Shown here piece after piece: positions 52,170 through 63,002 of a stretch of 64,000 nt of DNA. The position numbers were made by a program, and so were the translations under genes. The stretch spans positions 310,001 to 374,000 of the forward strand of contig NZ_JAHCSG010000004.1 in the NCBI RefSeq assembly GCF_018474015.1, given 5' to 3'. Source of the stretch: Williamsia sp. CHRR-6. GTDB taxonomy: Bacteria; Actinomycetota; Actinomycetes; Mycobacteriales; Mycobacteriaceae. The notes beneath the pieces are model-generated. The model worked only from the letters and a program-made list of their open reading frames with translations. It was not told where the DNA came from and did no database searches. Each line of letters opens with the position of its first letter. The first letter of the stretch is position 1.

Positions 52170-52723
52170 GAGTTCTTCTCCTCGTATGAGCGTAGGAAGG
52201 TACGAGCTTGGTGAATACGTGAACGCACATGCGCCACAGTGGAATCGAGGGCAACAGCGGTCTGTTCGTAGGTGAGTTCCTCCCACGCGGTGAGCAGCAG
52301 CGCGTCACGGTCGAAGTCGCAGAGCTGGGCAAGTGCACCGGCCACGATGCGGGTGCGTCGGTCGGCGAGGTCGCGCTCGATGACCGCTCGCTCGGGGCCT
52401 TCGACCTCGGTCGGGTCGGCCCCGCGTTCGGCCAGGCTCCGGTAGCCGGTGATCTCGCGCCGACGGTGGCGGGCCAGGGTGTGTCCGGCGATGCCATAGA
52501 GCCACGGCCGAATCCCGTCGTCGGATCCGCGAAAGGAGCCGAATCCGGCCAGCGCGGCGGTGAACGTCTCGGCGGTCAGATCGTCGGCCAGGTCCGGGCC
52601 GGCTCGACGGGAGAGGTATCGGTGGATGGCTCGGGCGTGAGCGGTGTACGCGGCTGCGATGGCCTCACGAGCTCGCGCACTGTCGGGGGGCACGGGTGTG
52701 ATCCTGCCGTTGATGATGGACAC
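52166..52723 (-). CDS. ECF-family RNA polymerase sigma factor
   Basis: 185 residues with sigma region 2 (IHRYLSRRAGPDLADDLTAE ... SDDGIRPWLYGIAGHTLARH) and region 4 (LTYEQTAVALDSTVAHVRSR). It pairs with the overlapping membrane gene. This SigK/SigE-like ECF pair is inserted between tRNA-Ala and ppiA, a place where mycobacteria carry cwsA. GTG 52723 is the start. Confidence 0.92.
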   Translation of the reverse strand: MSIINGRITPVPPDSARAREAIAAAYTAHARAIHRYLSRRAGPDLADDLTAETFTAALAGFGSFRGSDDGIRPWLYGIAGHTLARHRRREITGYRSLAERGADPTEVEGPERAVIERDLADRRTRIVAGALAQLCDFDRDALLLTAWEELTYEQTAVALDSTVAHVRSRIHQARTFLRSYEEKNS

Positions 52724-52863
52724 GTCAGGTACTAGTCACCGGCGCCGCTCCAGTTGAGCGTCTCGTGGTGTGACTCGTGTCACTGTTGCCTCACCTGGCA
52801 GAGTGGAGGCGAAAGACCGGCATGCTGGCGGTCGACACCTTTCCGGCGAGAAGAGGCGAGCAG

Positions 52864-53406
52864 ATGGCAAGCACGACACAGGTCGAGTCCCAGGTACAGC
52901 CCGGGGTGGCCACAGTGGTGAAGCGACGGGCCAAGCGGTCCTTCATCGCGGTGCTGCTCGGCTACTTCGCGCCGTGGACCACGCCGTGGCGAGTGTTGTG
53001 GCGGCGCCTTCGCTCGTCGAAGGACAACTCACCGGTGCGTGACGTGGTCGAGGAGATCGGCACCCCCACGTGGTTCCCCTTCGGTACAAAGCGCTCCACC
53101 AGCACACGCAGCTCGAAGTCCAAGCACACCGCACGACCCACCCACACCGTTCTCGGCGACTTCGACGTCGCCGACATCAACAAGGCAGCGGCGGAGGTGG
53201 TCGAGTCGGCCGCCGAGGCAGGCAAAGCTGCCGCACACGCCACGACAGCAGCGGTGCGGCGGATCGACCGGAAGAAGGTGGCGATCGTCGTGGTTGTGTC
53301 CGGCGCGGTCGTCGCGGTCATCGCTGCGGTGCGCATCCAGCAGTCGCGCAGCACGCCGCCGCCGGTGGCCGCGGCTCCGCCGCGCGTGGAGGACGTACCC
53401 ACCTAG
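52864..53406 (+). CDS. Hypothetical membrane-anchored protein
   Basis: 180 residues that I do not recognise. A basic amphipathic segment near 20-50 (AKRSFIAVLLGYFAPWTTPW) is followed by a Ser/Lys-rich stretch, an Ala-rich helix (NKAAAEVVESAAEAGKAAAH) and a C-terminal TM helix (about 139-157, AIVVVVSGAVVAVIAAV). ATG 52864 was chosen because a purine-rich site (GAGAAGAGG) precedes it. It occupies the usual place of the wall protein CwsA but shows no clear similarity to it. Confidence 0.7.
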   Translation: MASTTQVESQVQPGVATVVKRRAKRSFIAVLLGYFAPWTTPWRVLWRRLRSSKDNSPVRDVVEEIGTPTWFPFGTKRSTSTRSSKSKHTARPTHTVLGDFDVADINKAAAEVVESAAEAGKAAAHATTAAVRRIDRKKVAIVVVVSGAVVAVIAAVRIQQSRSTPPPVAAAPPRVEDVPT

Positions 53407-53424
53407 AGCGGTAGCTTGTAGGGC

Positions 53425-54066
53425 GTGTATCCCGACGAACGACCCGAGGACCGACGTGGGCCCCGCCCGCCGAGCGGGCCCGCCGGCCCCGGTGCTCGTG
53501 GGGTGCCCCCGCGTCCACCGCAGGGCCCAGCGCCTCGCCCGGCTCCGCCACGTCAGGGCGCGCCGGCTCGACCGGGCCCCGCACCCCGGTCGGCCCCACC
53601 TGTCCCGCCGGCACCCCGGCCGAACCGTCCACAGCCTGCCGCGCAGACTGTGCGCCACCACGACCTACCCACGCGGGCCCATCCCCCCGAGGTGCTCAGT
53701 GGTCCCGCCGCGCACGCGAACGCCGCATATTCGCTGTCCCCGGAGCGGGATTCGATTTTCAGCGAGACCCGTGACGCATACGGCGGCCATGACGACACGA
53801 TCGACGATTCGGATCAGGACCCGGTGAACAGCTCTGCGCCCAACACGACCAACATCCTGGCGATCGTGTCGCTGGTGCTGTCCTTCTTGGGGATCACGTC
53901 ACTGTTCGGGGTGATCTGCGCCCACGTGGCCCGCCGCCAGATCCAACAGAGTCGCGAACAGGGACGCTCGTTGACCACGGCGGCGCTGTGGATCGGCTAT
54001 TTCTATCTGGCCACGCTCACACTGTGCCTGGGCGTGTACCTGGCGATCGCAGGTCAAGGGAACTGA
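53425..54066 (+). CDS. DUF4190 membrane protein with proline-rich N-terminus
   Basis: 213 residues: about 95 Pro/Arg/Ala-rich residues, an acidic segment (DDTIDDSDQDPVN), and a DUF4190 two-helix domain (LAIVSLVLSFLGITSLFGVI ... LWIGYFYLATLTLCLGVYLA). The function is unknown. It lies 18 bp downstream of the previous gene and is probably co-transcribed with it. Confidence 0.8.
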   Translation: MYPDERPEDRRGPRPPSGPAGPGARGVPPRPPQGPAPRPAPPRQGAPARPGPAPRSAPPVPPAPRPNRPQPAAQTVRHHDLPTRAHPPEVLSGPAAHANAAYSLSPERDSIFSETRDAYGGHDDTIDDSDQDPVNSSAPNTTNILAIVSLVLSFLGITSLFGVICAHVARRQIQQSREQGRSLTTAALWIGYFYLATLTLCLGVYLAIAGQGN

Positions 54067-54088
54067 GCTGATCGCAACGAAAAGATTG

Positions 54089-54161
54089 TGGAGCCTAGGA
54101 GATTCGAACTCCTGACATCTGCCTTGCAAAGGCAGCGCTCTACCAACTGAGCTAAGGCCCC
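54089..54161 (-). tRNA. tRNA-Ala (TGC anticodon)
   Basis: A 73-nt tRNA on the minus strand. The acceptor GGGGCCT pairs with AGGCTCC (with wobble), the D-arm is AGCTCAGTTGGTAGAGC, the anticodon loop CTTTGCAAG gives TGC and the T-arm is GGAGTTCGAATCTCC. It is the second tRNA after gyrA/DUF3566, as in mycobacteria. Confidence 0.97.
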
Positions 54162-54259
54162 GTGCCAGCGTCGTCCTGGCGAGGCGGGAGGCTGTGCCAC
54201 GAGGACGTGGACTGCCGGTTTCGGATCGCGATCAGCACGCCGACCACGGCAACCACCAT
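54152..54259 (-). CDS. Possible 35-residue membrane peptide between the two tRNAs
   Basis: ATG 54259 is preceded by GGGAAAG and encodes a short hydrophobic helix (MVVAVVGVLIAIRN) and a polar tail ending in PRQDDAGTGP. The stop codon lies inside the tRNA-Ala gene. Small one-helix ORFs occur near this tRNA pair in relatives, but the DLW motif of the DLW-39 family is absent. It may be chance. Confidence 0.3.
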   Translation of the reverse strand: MVVAVVGVLIAIRNRQSTSSWHSLPPRQDDAGTGP

Positions 54260-54275
54260 CACGATCTTTCCCACG

Positions 54276-54349
54276 TGGGCCTAGGAGGACTTGAACCTCC
54301 GACCTCTTCGTTATCAGCGAAGCGCTCTAACCGCCTGAGCTATAGGCCC
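54276..54349 (-). tRNA. tRNA-Ile (GAT anticodon)
   Basis: A 74-nt tRNA on the minus strand. The acceptor GGGCCTA pairs with TAGGCCC, the D-arm is AGCTCAGGCGGTTAGAGC, the anticodon loop CTGATAA gives GAT and the T-arm is GGAGGTTCAAGTCCTCC. It follows DUF3566 in the same direction. Confidence 0.97.
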
Positions 54350-54403
54350 GTGAACCGAAGCGAGGTTACCGGATCGGCGGCCTCGGACACAAAACGGGTG
54401 ATC

Positions 54404-55441
54404 TCAATCCCGGTCGGCCAGGGTCACTTCCACCCCACCGACGAGGTCGGCACTCATGTTGTAGATGAACGCACCGACGGTGGTCAGCGCGGTGAACACG
54501 ATGACGTACACCGCGCCGATCAACGCCGAGATGCCGAACACCCCACCGGCGGTCACCTCGAAGGAGTTGGTGGTGGTCGTGTCGCTGGAGGTCACCGTGC
54601 GAAACGAGCTGTTGACCGAGTCCCAGACGCCCATGCCGTCGAGCACCACGTACAACACCCCGGTGGCGATCATCCAGATGAGGAACAGCGCGATAGCCAG
54701 CACCGCAGAGATCTTGAAGGTCGACCAGGGGTCGATTCGGCGCAGCTGCACCGAGGCGCGCAGCGGACCCCGAGCCCCGCCTGCGGCTACGGCCTCCACC
54801 GCGCGGGTGGGTGCCGACTGCACCGCCGCAGGCGCAGCCTGCGGCGCATACCCGGGCAGCGGAGCCTGATCGGGTGCGGCGGGGGTAGGACCGGGTGCCG
54901 CGGGCGCATAGGCGCCAGGGTGGTGAATCGCGTCGAGATCGGGCAGATCATCGGGGATGTCACTGCGATCGATGTTGCGGGTCGGACCGTCGATCACCTT
55001 GCCCACCAGGGAGTTACGCCCGTTGGCGGTGGCCGCGGGTGGACGTGCACCCAGCCGACCCTCGGAGTCGACCTTGGCGATGGGCACCTTGGTGGTGGGA
55101 GCGGTGGCCGACGGGATCGACGGGGTCGGTGCACCCGGCGCCTTGGTGCCGGTCACCAGCGGACGCGTCGGCTCGGCGGCGGGGTTGTTGGGCTCGACCC
55201 CCGGCGCAGGGCTGCCCGTGTTGGGCAACGTCGCTCCCACCCGCTGCCAGGGCGGCTTCCCGCCCGCGCCACCGGCTTCTGACGCAGCCGACTCGGTCGT
55301 GGTGTCGGTCGACTCGGTGACCTCGGCAGCATCAGCCGACGGCTCGTCGGCACCGTGTGGACTGGCACCGTTCTGGCCGGCACCGTTCTGGGCAGCTCGA
55401 TCGGCGACTGCGGAGGCCTGTGACTCCTGGGGTGTGCTCAC
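54404..55441 (-). CDS. DUF3566 transmembrane protein (Rv0007-like)
   Basis: 345 residues: a long Ala/Pro/Glu-rich disordered N-terminus (about 1-225) and a C-terminal DUF3566 domain with two TM helices (ISAVLAIALFLIWMIATGVL and VYVIVFTALTTVGAFIYNM). It is a conserved companion of gyrA in mycolic-acid bacteria. The C-terminal domain contains a Thr/Ser loop (TVTSSDTTTTNSFE) between the helices. The function is unknown; a role in envelope or division is suspected. Confidence 0.9.
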   Translation of the reverse strand: MSTPQESQASAVADRAAQNGAGQNGASPHGADEPSADAAEVTESTDTTTESAASEAGGAGGKPPWQRVGATLPNTGSPAPGVEPNNPAAEPTRPLVTGTKAPGAPTPSIPSATAPTTKVPIAKVDSEGRLGARPPAATANGRNSLVGKVIDGPTRNIDRSDIPDDLPDLDAIHHPGAYAPAAPGPTPAAPDQAPLPGYAPQAAPAAVQSAPTRAVEAVAAGGARGPLRASVQLRRIDPWSTFKISAVLAIALFLIWMIATGVLYVVLDGMGVWDSVNSSFRTVTSSDTTTTNSFEVTAGGVFGISALIGAVYVIVFTALTTVGAFIYNMSADLVGGVEVTLADRD

Positions 55442-55483
55442 CTGCGTTCCTTCACCTCAATGGACGCACCCGCACCCACCGGC

Positions 55484-58000
55484 TCAACTGCCGGCATCGG
55501 ATCCGCCCTCGGACTCGTCTGGCTCATCAGCATTCCGAGCAATAGCCAAAAGAGTAGTTCCTTCGTCGAGGTTCATCAGGCGGACGCCCTTGGTCTGGCG
55601 TCCAGCCTTACGCACCTGCTTGGCCAGCGTACGGATCACGCCGCCGCCGGAGGTGATGGCATAGAGCTCCGCGGTGTCGTCGACGATCAGGGCACCGACC
55701 AGTGCGCCGCGACGAGTGTCGTACTGGATGGTCAACACACCCTTGCCACCACGGCCCTGCACCGGGTAGTCCTCCATCGCGGTGCGTTTGGCGTATCCAC
55801 CCGAGGTGGCCACCAGCAGGTAGGTGCCGTCGGCGACCACGTTCAACGACAGCAACTCGTCGTCGTCGTTGAACCGCATGCCCTGCACACCCGAGGTCTG
55901 ACGACCCATCGGACGCAGCGCCTCGTCGGTGGCACTGAACCGGATGGACTGTCCACGCTTGGACACCAGCAACAGATCGTGCTCGGCGCTGCACAATTGC
56001 GCGCCGACCAGTTCATCCTCACCGCGCAGGTTGATCGCGATGATGCCCCCGGATCGAGCCGAGTCGAAGTCGGTCAACCTCGATTTCTTCACCAGACCCG
56101 CTCGCGTGGCCAGCACCAGATACGGCGCGTCCTCATAGCTCTTGATCTGGATGACCTGGGCGATACGTTCCTCAGGCTGGAAGGCCAGCAGGTTCGCCAC
56201 GTGTTGGCCGCGAGCGGTGCGGTTGGCCTCGGGCAGCTCGTAGGCCTTGGCCCGATAGACCCGGCCCTTGGTGGTGAAGAACAGGATCCAGTCGTGGGTG
56301 GAACACACGAAGAAGTGCGCCACGATGTCGTCCTGTTTCAGGCCCGCACCCTGCACACCCTTGCCGCCACGCTTTTGACTGCGGTAGAGGTCGGTCTTGG
56401 TGCGTTTGGCATACCCGGTTTCGGTGATGGTGACGACCACGTCTTCCCGAGCGATGAGGTCCTCGTCGCTGACATCGCCGTCGGCGGCGATGATGCGGGT
56501 GCGGCGTTCGTCACCGAACTTCTCCACCACCTCTTTCAGCTCGTCGCGCACGATGGCACGCTGACGCTCCGGCTTGGCCAGGATGTCCTTGTAGTCGGCG
56601 ATCTCGAGCTCGATCTCGGCGAGTTCGTCGATGATCTTCTGCCGCTCCAGCGCCGAGAGCCGACGCAACTGCATCGCGAGGATGGCATCGGCCTGGATCT
56701 CGTCGATGTCGAGCAACCCGATGAGGCCGCTGCGCGCTTCCTCGGTGTTGGCCGACCGCCGGATCAACGCGATCACCTCGTCGAGGGCGTCGAGGGCCTT
56801 GACCAGACCACGCAGGATGTGGGCCCGCTCCTCGGCCTTGCGCAACCGGTATCGGGTCCGGCGCACGATGACGTCGATCTGGTGCTCGACGTAATGACGG
56901 ATCATCTGGTCCAAGCGCAGGGTGCGCGGCACTCCGTCGACGATGGAGAGCATGTTGGCACCGAAGCTGGTCTGCAGCTGGCTGTGCTTGTACAGGTTGT
57001 TGATGACGACCTTGGCCACCGCGTCGCGCTTGAGGGTCACCACGATCCGCATACCCACGCGATCGGAGGACTGGTCTTCGATCTTGCTGATGCCCTTGAG
57101 TTTGCCGTCGTTGACCTGCTCGGCGATCGATAGGATCATGTTGTCCGGATTCACCTGGTACGGCAGCTCGGTGATCACCAGTGTCGTTGCGCCGGTGCGA
57201 GATTCCTCAACCTCCAGCACACCGCGCATGCGGATGCTGCCACGGCCGGTGGTGTAGGCGTCGGTGATGCCCTGACTGCCCACGATGAGACCGGCGGTCG
57301 GGAAATCGGGGCCCTTGACGCGCTCCAGACACGCGGCCAGCGTCGTCTCTTCGTCGGCGTCGTAGTTCTCCAACGCCCAGAACACCGCGTCGGCCACCTC
57401 GTTGAGGTTGTGCGGGGGGATGTTGGTGGCCATACCCACGGCGATACCGCCGGAGCCGTTCATCAACAGGTTGGGGATACGGCTGGGCAGCACCGTCGGC
57501 TCGAGGGTCTTGCCGTCGTAGTTCGGCGTGAAATCGACGGTGTCCTCGTCGATGTCGCGCAACATCTCCATCGCCAGCGGCGTGAGACGCGCCTCGGTGT
57601 AGCGCATCGCGGCGGCGCCATCGTTCCCGCGCGAACCGAAGTTCCCCTGACCGTCGACGAGCGGATACCGCATCGACCAGGGCTGCGCCAGCCGCACCAG
57701 GGCGTCATAGATGGCGGTGTCGCCGTGGGGGTGGTAGTTGCCCATCGTCTCGGCCACCGGTTTTGCCGACTTGACGTAGCTGCGGTCGGGCCGGAATCCG
57801 GCGTCGTGCATTGCGTAGAGCAGACGGCGGTGCACCGGCTTGAGGCCGTCGCGGACCTCGGGCAGTGCGCGACCCACGATCACGCTCATCGCGTAGTCGA
57901 TGTAGCTGCGCTGCATCTCCTGCTGGATGTCGACCGGCTCGATCCGGTCGCCACCAGAACCGTCGGTGGTGCCGCCAGGAGGCAGCGTGGTGTCAGTCAT
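55484..58000 (-). CDS. gyrA: DNA gyrase subunit A
   Basis: 838 residues. The breakage-reunion domain has catalytic Tyr134 ([10 protein letters not shown]), and the C-terminal beta-pinwheel has the GyrA-box region [12 protein letters not shown]. The quinolone-resistance region reads [10 protein letters not shown]: Thr95 stands where E. coli has Ser83 and M. tuberculosis Ala90, and Asp99 is intact. No classic resistance substitution is seen. With GyrB it introduces negative supercoils. It is the second gene of the gyrB-gyrA unit, with a parS site in the gap. Confidence 0.98.
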   Translation of the reverse strand: MTDTTLPPGGTTDGSGGDRIEPVDIQQEMQRSYIDYAMSVIVGRALPEVRDGLKPVHRRLLYAMHDAGFRPDRSYVKSAKPVAETMGNYHPHGDTAIYDALVRLAQPWSMRYPLVDGQGNFGSRGNDGAAAMRYTEARLTPLAMEMLRDIDEDTVDFTPNYDGKTLEPTVLPSRIPNLLMNGSGGIAVGMATNIPPHNLNEVADAVFWALENYDADEETTLAACLERVKGPDFPTAGLIVGSQGITDAYTTGRGSIRMRGVLEVEESRTGATTLVITELPYQVNPDNMILSIAEQVNDGKLKGISKIEDQSSDRVGMRIVVTLKRDAVAKVVINNLYKHSQLQTSFGANMLSIVDGVPRTLRLDQMIRHYVEHQIDVIVRRTRYRLRKAEERAHILRGLVKALDALDEVIALIRRSANTEEARSGLIGLLDIDEIQADAILAMQLRRLSALERQKIIDELAEIELEIADYKDILAKPERQRAIVRDELKEVVEKFGDERRTRIIAADGDVSDEDLIAREDVVVTITETGYAKRTKTDLYRSQKRGGKGVQGAGLKQDDIVAHFFVCSTHDWILFFTTKGRVYRAKAYELPEANRTARGQHVANLLAFQPEERIAQVIQIKSYEDAPYLVLATRAGLVKKSRLTDFDSARSGGIIAINLRGEDELVGAQLCSAEHDLLLVSKRGQSIRFSATDEALRPMGRQTSGVQGMRFNDDDELLSLNVVADGTYLLVATSGGYAKRTAMEDYPVQGRGGKGVLTIQYDTRRGALVGALIVDDTAELYAITSGGGVIRTLAKQVRKAGRQTKGVRLMNLDEGTTLLAIARNADEPDESEGGSDAGS

Positions 58001-58026
58001 CAGATCACTTTCGTTGTACGGGGCCG

Positions 58027-58042
58027 TGTTTCACGTGAAACG
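58027..58042. promoter_or_regulatory. parS: parS centromere site (ParB binding)
   Basis: GTTTCACGTGAAAC (58028-58041) is a perfect 14-bp palindrome identical to the parS core; the 16-mer TGTTTCACGTGAAACG differs from consensus only at the last base. It lies in the 53-bp gap between gyrB and gyrA, about 6 kb from dnaN, where origin-proximal parS sites are expected. Confidence 0.92.
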
Positions 58043-58053
58043 AACTGCCACCA

Positions 58054-60285
<2,232 letters not shown>

Positions 60286-60331
60286 CTAGGTCGCGGAGAC
60301 CTAAGGTCCTACGACGAGGCAGCGGAGCGGC

Positions 60332-60892
60332 TCAGCCGTAGGTGTCGCGGGGCCCTCGACCACGGATGTGCCGTTCACCTTTGCGCCACGACGGAGCCTT
60401 GGGACCGGTGATCCGCAGACTGGTGACCACGCCGTTGCCCACCGACTCGGCGATCTTGGCCAGGATCTGCGCCTGGATGAGTCGCAACTGAGTGGCCCAC
60501 GCTGTCGACTCGGCGCTGATGTGCAACACCTTGTCGTGCAACACCGTCGGTTGCGCGTGGGCCGCGATGTCGGCACCGACGATACGATTCCAGCCGGCCA
60601 ACACAGTGCCCTCACCGATGCGGGGGTCCCAGCCACGCGTGGAACTCACCCCGCCCAGCAACCGTCCCAGCGGTTGGGGATCGCGTTTGTCCGGACCCGC
60701 ACCCGACCAGCGCGTACGGCTGCGATCCCGACGTGGACGCGCCACCGAGCGTCCTTCCCCCACCGACTTGCCGGCCGCTCGCGCGGCATTGCGTGCCTCT
60801 TCCAGGGCCTTGCGTGCCAACTGGTGACCACGCGAGGATTCGCCGTCGCTGTCAGAGGACTCCCCGTCGGTGTCATCAGCAGATGTGCTCAC
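60332..60892 (-). CDS. dciA: DUF721 (DciA-like) protein
   Basis: 186 residues with an acidic/charged N-terminus and the DUF721 domain ([19 protein letters not shown] ... [20 protein letters not shown]). DciA proteins help load the replicative helicase DnaB; in mycobacteria the homologue Rv0004 lies in the same place. The start overlaps the recF stop by 4 nt. Confidence 0.9.
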   Translation of the reverse strand: MSTSADDTDGESSDSDGESSRGHQLARKALEEARNAARAAGKSVGEGRSVARPRRDRSRTRWSGAGPDKRDPQPLGRLLGGVSSTRGWDPRIGEGTVLAGWNRIVGADIAAHAQPTVLHDKVLHISAESTAWATQLRLIQAQILAKIAESVGNGVVTSLRITGPKAPSWRKGERHIRGRGPRDTYG

Positions 60893-62088
60893 CCCGATTC
60901 ACCTCCTGCGTTCGTGTCGGCCACGATCTGTGATCGTCGACTGCCGTCGGGATCGTCGATCATCTCCACGCTCACCCGTCGACCCGAGATCCCCTCGGGG
61001 ACATCTTCGGCGACTGCGGCGGTGACCATCACCTGTTCCACCGATTCGGCAAACGCCGCCAGCGCGATCCGCCGCTTGGCGTCGAGCTCGGCGAACACGT
61101 CGTCGAGCAGCACCACCGGCTCGGCGCCGTCGGCCCGGAGCAACTCCACCGAACCCAACCGCAGGGCCAACGCCAGCGACCACGACTCACCATGGCTGGC
61201 AAAGCCTTTCGCCACATGTCCGCCCAACAGGATGTCCAGGTCGTCACGGTGAGGTCCGATCAGACACACCCCACGGTCGATCTCCTTGCGCCGACCGGAC
61301 ACCAGACGTTCCAACAGGATCGCCTCGATGTACTCGACGTCGGCGGCCGCGTCCCCCTCAGGCCACACCTCGTCGCCGACCACCGCTCGATAGCGCAGGT
61401 CGACCGGAGGTGAATGTGGAGCCAGGCGTGCGTATTCGGCGGCAACATAAGGACTCAGAGCCCGGACGACGTCGATGCGCCCCGCGGTGACCTGCGCCCC
61501 GAAGGCGGCGAGTTGGGTGTCCCAGACATCGAGGGTGGAGATCACCGAAGCGGCCGAGTCGCCGCCACCACGCATGGCTGCGGCTGCGGTCTTGAGCAAC
61601 GCCGAACGCTGACGCAGCACCCGGTCGTAGTCGGCGCGGGCCGCCACCATGCGTGGACCCGCCAGCGCCGCCAGCTCGTCGAGGAAACGGCGCCGCTCGG
61701 CCGGCTCCCCCCGCACCATGGCCAGATCCTCGGGGGCGAACAGCACGGTGCGCAAGATGCCCACCACGTCGCGGGCTCGCCGTGATGGCGCACCGTTCAC
61801 GCTGGCGCGGTTGGCTTTTCCTGCCGTGATCTGTACTTCGACCGTCAGTTCTCGACCACGATTGACCACAGTGGCCGCAGCTGTGGCCGTGTCACATCCG
61901 GTGCGGATCAGTGCGGCATCGGTGGACACCCGATGAGAACGAAGCGCGGCCAGATAATTCAGCGACTCGATGAGGTTGGTCTTGCCGAAACCGTTGCGCC
62001 CCACGAAGATCGTCACGCCGGGACGCAGATCGAGCTGCACCTGCGACCAGGAACGGAAGTCGCGCAACCGCAACGAGCGTACGAACAC
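60889..62088 (-). CDS. recF: DNA repair ATPase RecF
   Basis: 399 residues: Walker [10 protein letters not shown] (30-38), the signature/D-loop region and Walker [17 protein letters not shown]. It loads RecA at gapped DNA together with RecOR. Order and coupling (gnd, 3-bp gap; overlap with dciA) match the mycobacterial origin region. Confidence 0.97.
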   Translation of the reverse strand: MFVRSLRLRDFRSWSQVQLDLRPGVTIFVGRNGFGKTNLIESLNYLAALRSHRVSTDAALIRTGCDTATAAATVVNRGRELTVEVQITAGKANRASVNGAPSRRARDVVGILRTVLFAPEDLAMVRGEPAERRRFLDELAALAGPRMVAARADYDRVLRQRSALLKTAAAAMRGGGDSAASVISTLDVWDTQLAAFGAQVTAGRIDVVRALSPYVAAEYARLAPHSPPVDLRYRAVVGDEVWPEGDAAADVEYIEAILLERLVSGRRKEIDRGVCLIGPHRDDLDILLGGHVAKGFASHGESWSLALALRLGSVELLRADGAEPVVLLDDVFAELDAKRRIALAAFAESVEQVMVTAAVAEDVPEGISGRRVSVEMIDDPDGSRRSQIVADTNAGGESG

Positions 62089-62091
62089 CGA

Positions 62092-62988
62092 TCAGCTGTC
62101 GGCGCGTTTGACCGCGTGACCGCCGAACTGGTTGCGCAGCGCCGACACCGCCTTGAGAGCCGGTGACCCGTTGTCCTGTCGAGATGCGAAGCGGGCGAAC
62201 AGCGCTGCGGAGATGACGTTGGCCGGAACCGAGTGCCGGATGGCCTCCTCGACCGTCCAGCGACCTTCCCCGGAATCGGTGGTGTAGTCAGAGATCTTGG
62301 CCAGGGACGGATCGGCCTGCACCGCCTCGACCAACAGATCCAGCAGCCAGGACCGGATGACGGTGCCATGGGTCCAGGCACGCAGCGTGCCGGGGACATC
62401 GGTGATCAGTGATTCCGCGCAGAGCAGTTCATAGCCCTCGCCGTAGGCGTGCATCAGTCCGTACTCGATGCCGTTGTGCACCATCTTGGCGTAGTGACCG
62501 GCACCGACCGGTCCGGCGTGGACGAACCCGTCGGCGCGCTCGCCCGGCGGACGCAACGCATCGAAGATCGGCATCGCGAACTCGATATCGGCCTCGGCGC
62601 CACCGGCCATCAGCCCGTAGCCGTTCTCCAGACCCCACACACCACCGGACACACCACAGTCCACGTAGCGGATTCCCTTGGCCGACAACAGGTCTGCATT
62701 GTGCTGATCATCGGTGTAGCGCGAGTTGCCGCCGTCGACGACTAGATCACCGTCGGTGAGGACTTCGGCCAGTGCCGCCACGGTGTCGCGGGTGGGGCTA
62801 CCGGAAGGCACCATCACCCACACCAGCCGGGGCGTCGGAAGCGACTCGGCCAGCTCGGCCACCGACGCGACGTCGGTCACCTCGGGACGCGGGTCGTATC
62901 CGGTCACCTCGTGTCCGGCCTGGCGCAACCGCGTCCGCATGTTGGCGCCCATCTTGCCCAGCCCGATGAGTCCGATGTGCATGCTCAC
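62092..62988 (-). CDS. gnd: 6-phosphogluconate dehydrogenase (decarboxylating), short type
   Basis: 298 residues: NAD(P)-binding GLGKMGAN (9-16), VVDGGNSRY, CGVSGGVWGLENGYGLMAGG, and the catalytic Lys/His region GAGHYAKMVHNGIEYG. At about 300 residues it is the short GndA type rather than the 470-residue enzyme. It converts 6-phosphogluconate to ribulose 5-phosphate. It lies between recF and dnaN as in M. smegmatis-type clusters. Confidence 0.95.
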   Translation of the reverse strand: MSMHIGLIGLGKMGANMRTRLRQAGHEVTGYDPRPEVTDVASVAELAESLPTPRLVWVMVPSGSPTRDTVAALAEVLTDGDLVVDGGNSRYTDDQHNADLLSAKGIRYVDCGVSGGVWGLENGYGLMAGGAEADIEFAMPIFDALRPPGERADGFVHAGPVGAGHYAKMVHNGIEYGLMHAYGEGYELLCAESLITDVPGTLRAWTHGTVIRSWLLDLLVEAVQADPSLAKISDYTTDSGEGRWTVEEAIRHSVPANVISAALFARFASRQDNGSPALKAVSALRNQFGGHAVKRADS

Positions 62989-63002
62989 GATCCTTTCGTG
63001 GA

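Noticed and set aside
55460-57133. A 557-codon plus-strand frame antisense to gyrA
   Set aside because: gyrA is intact on the other strand; the antisense product has no recognisable motif.
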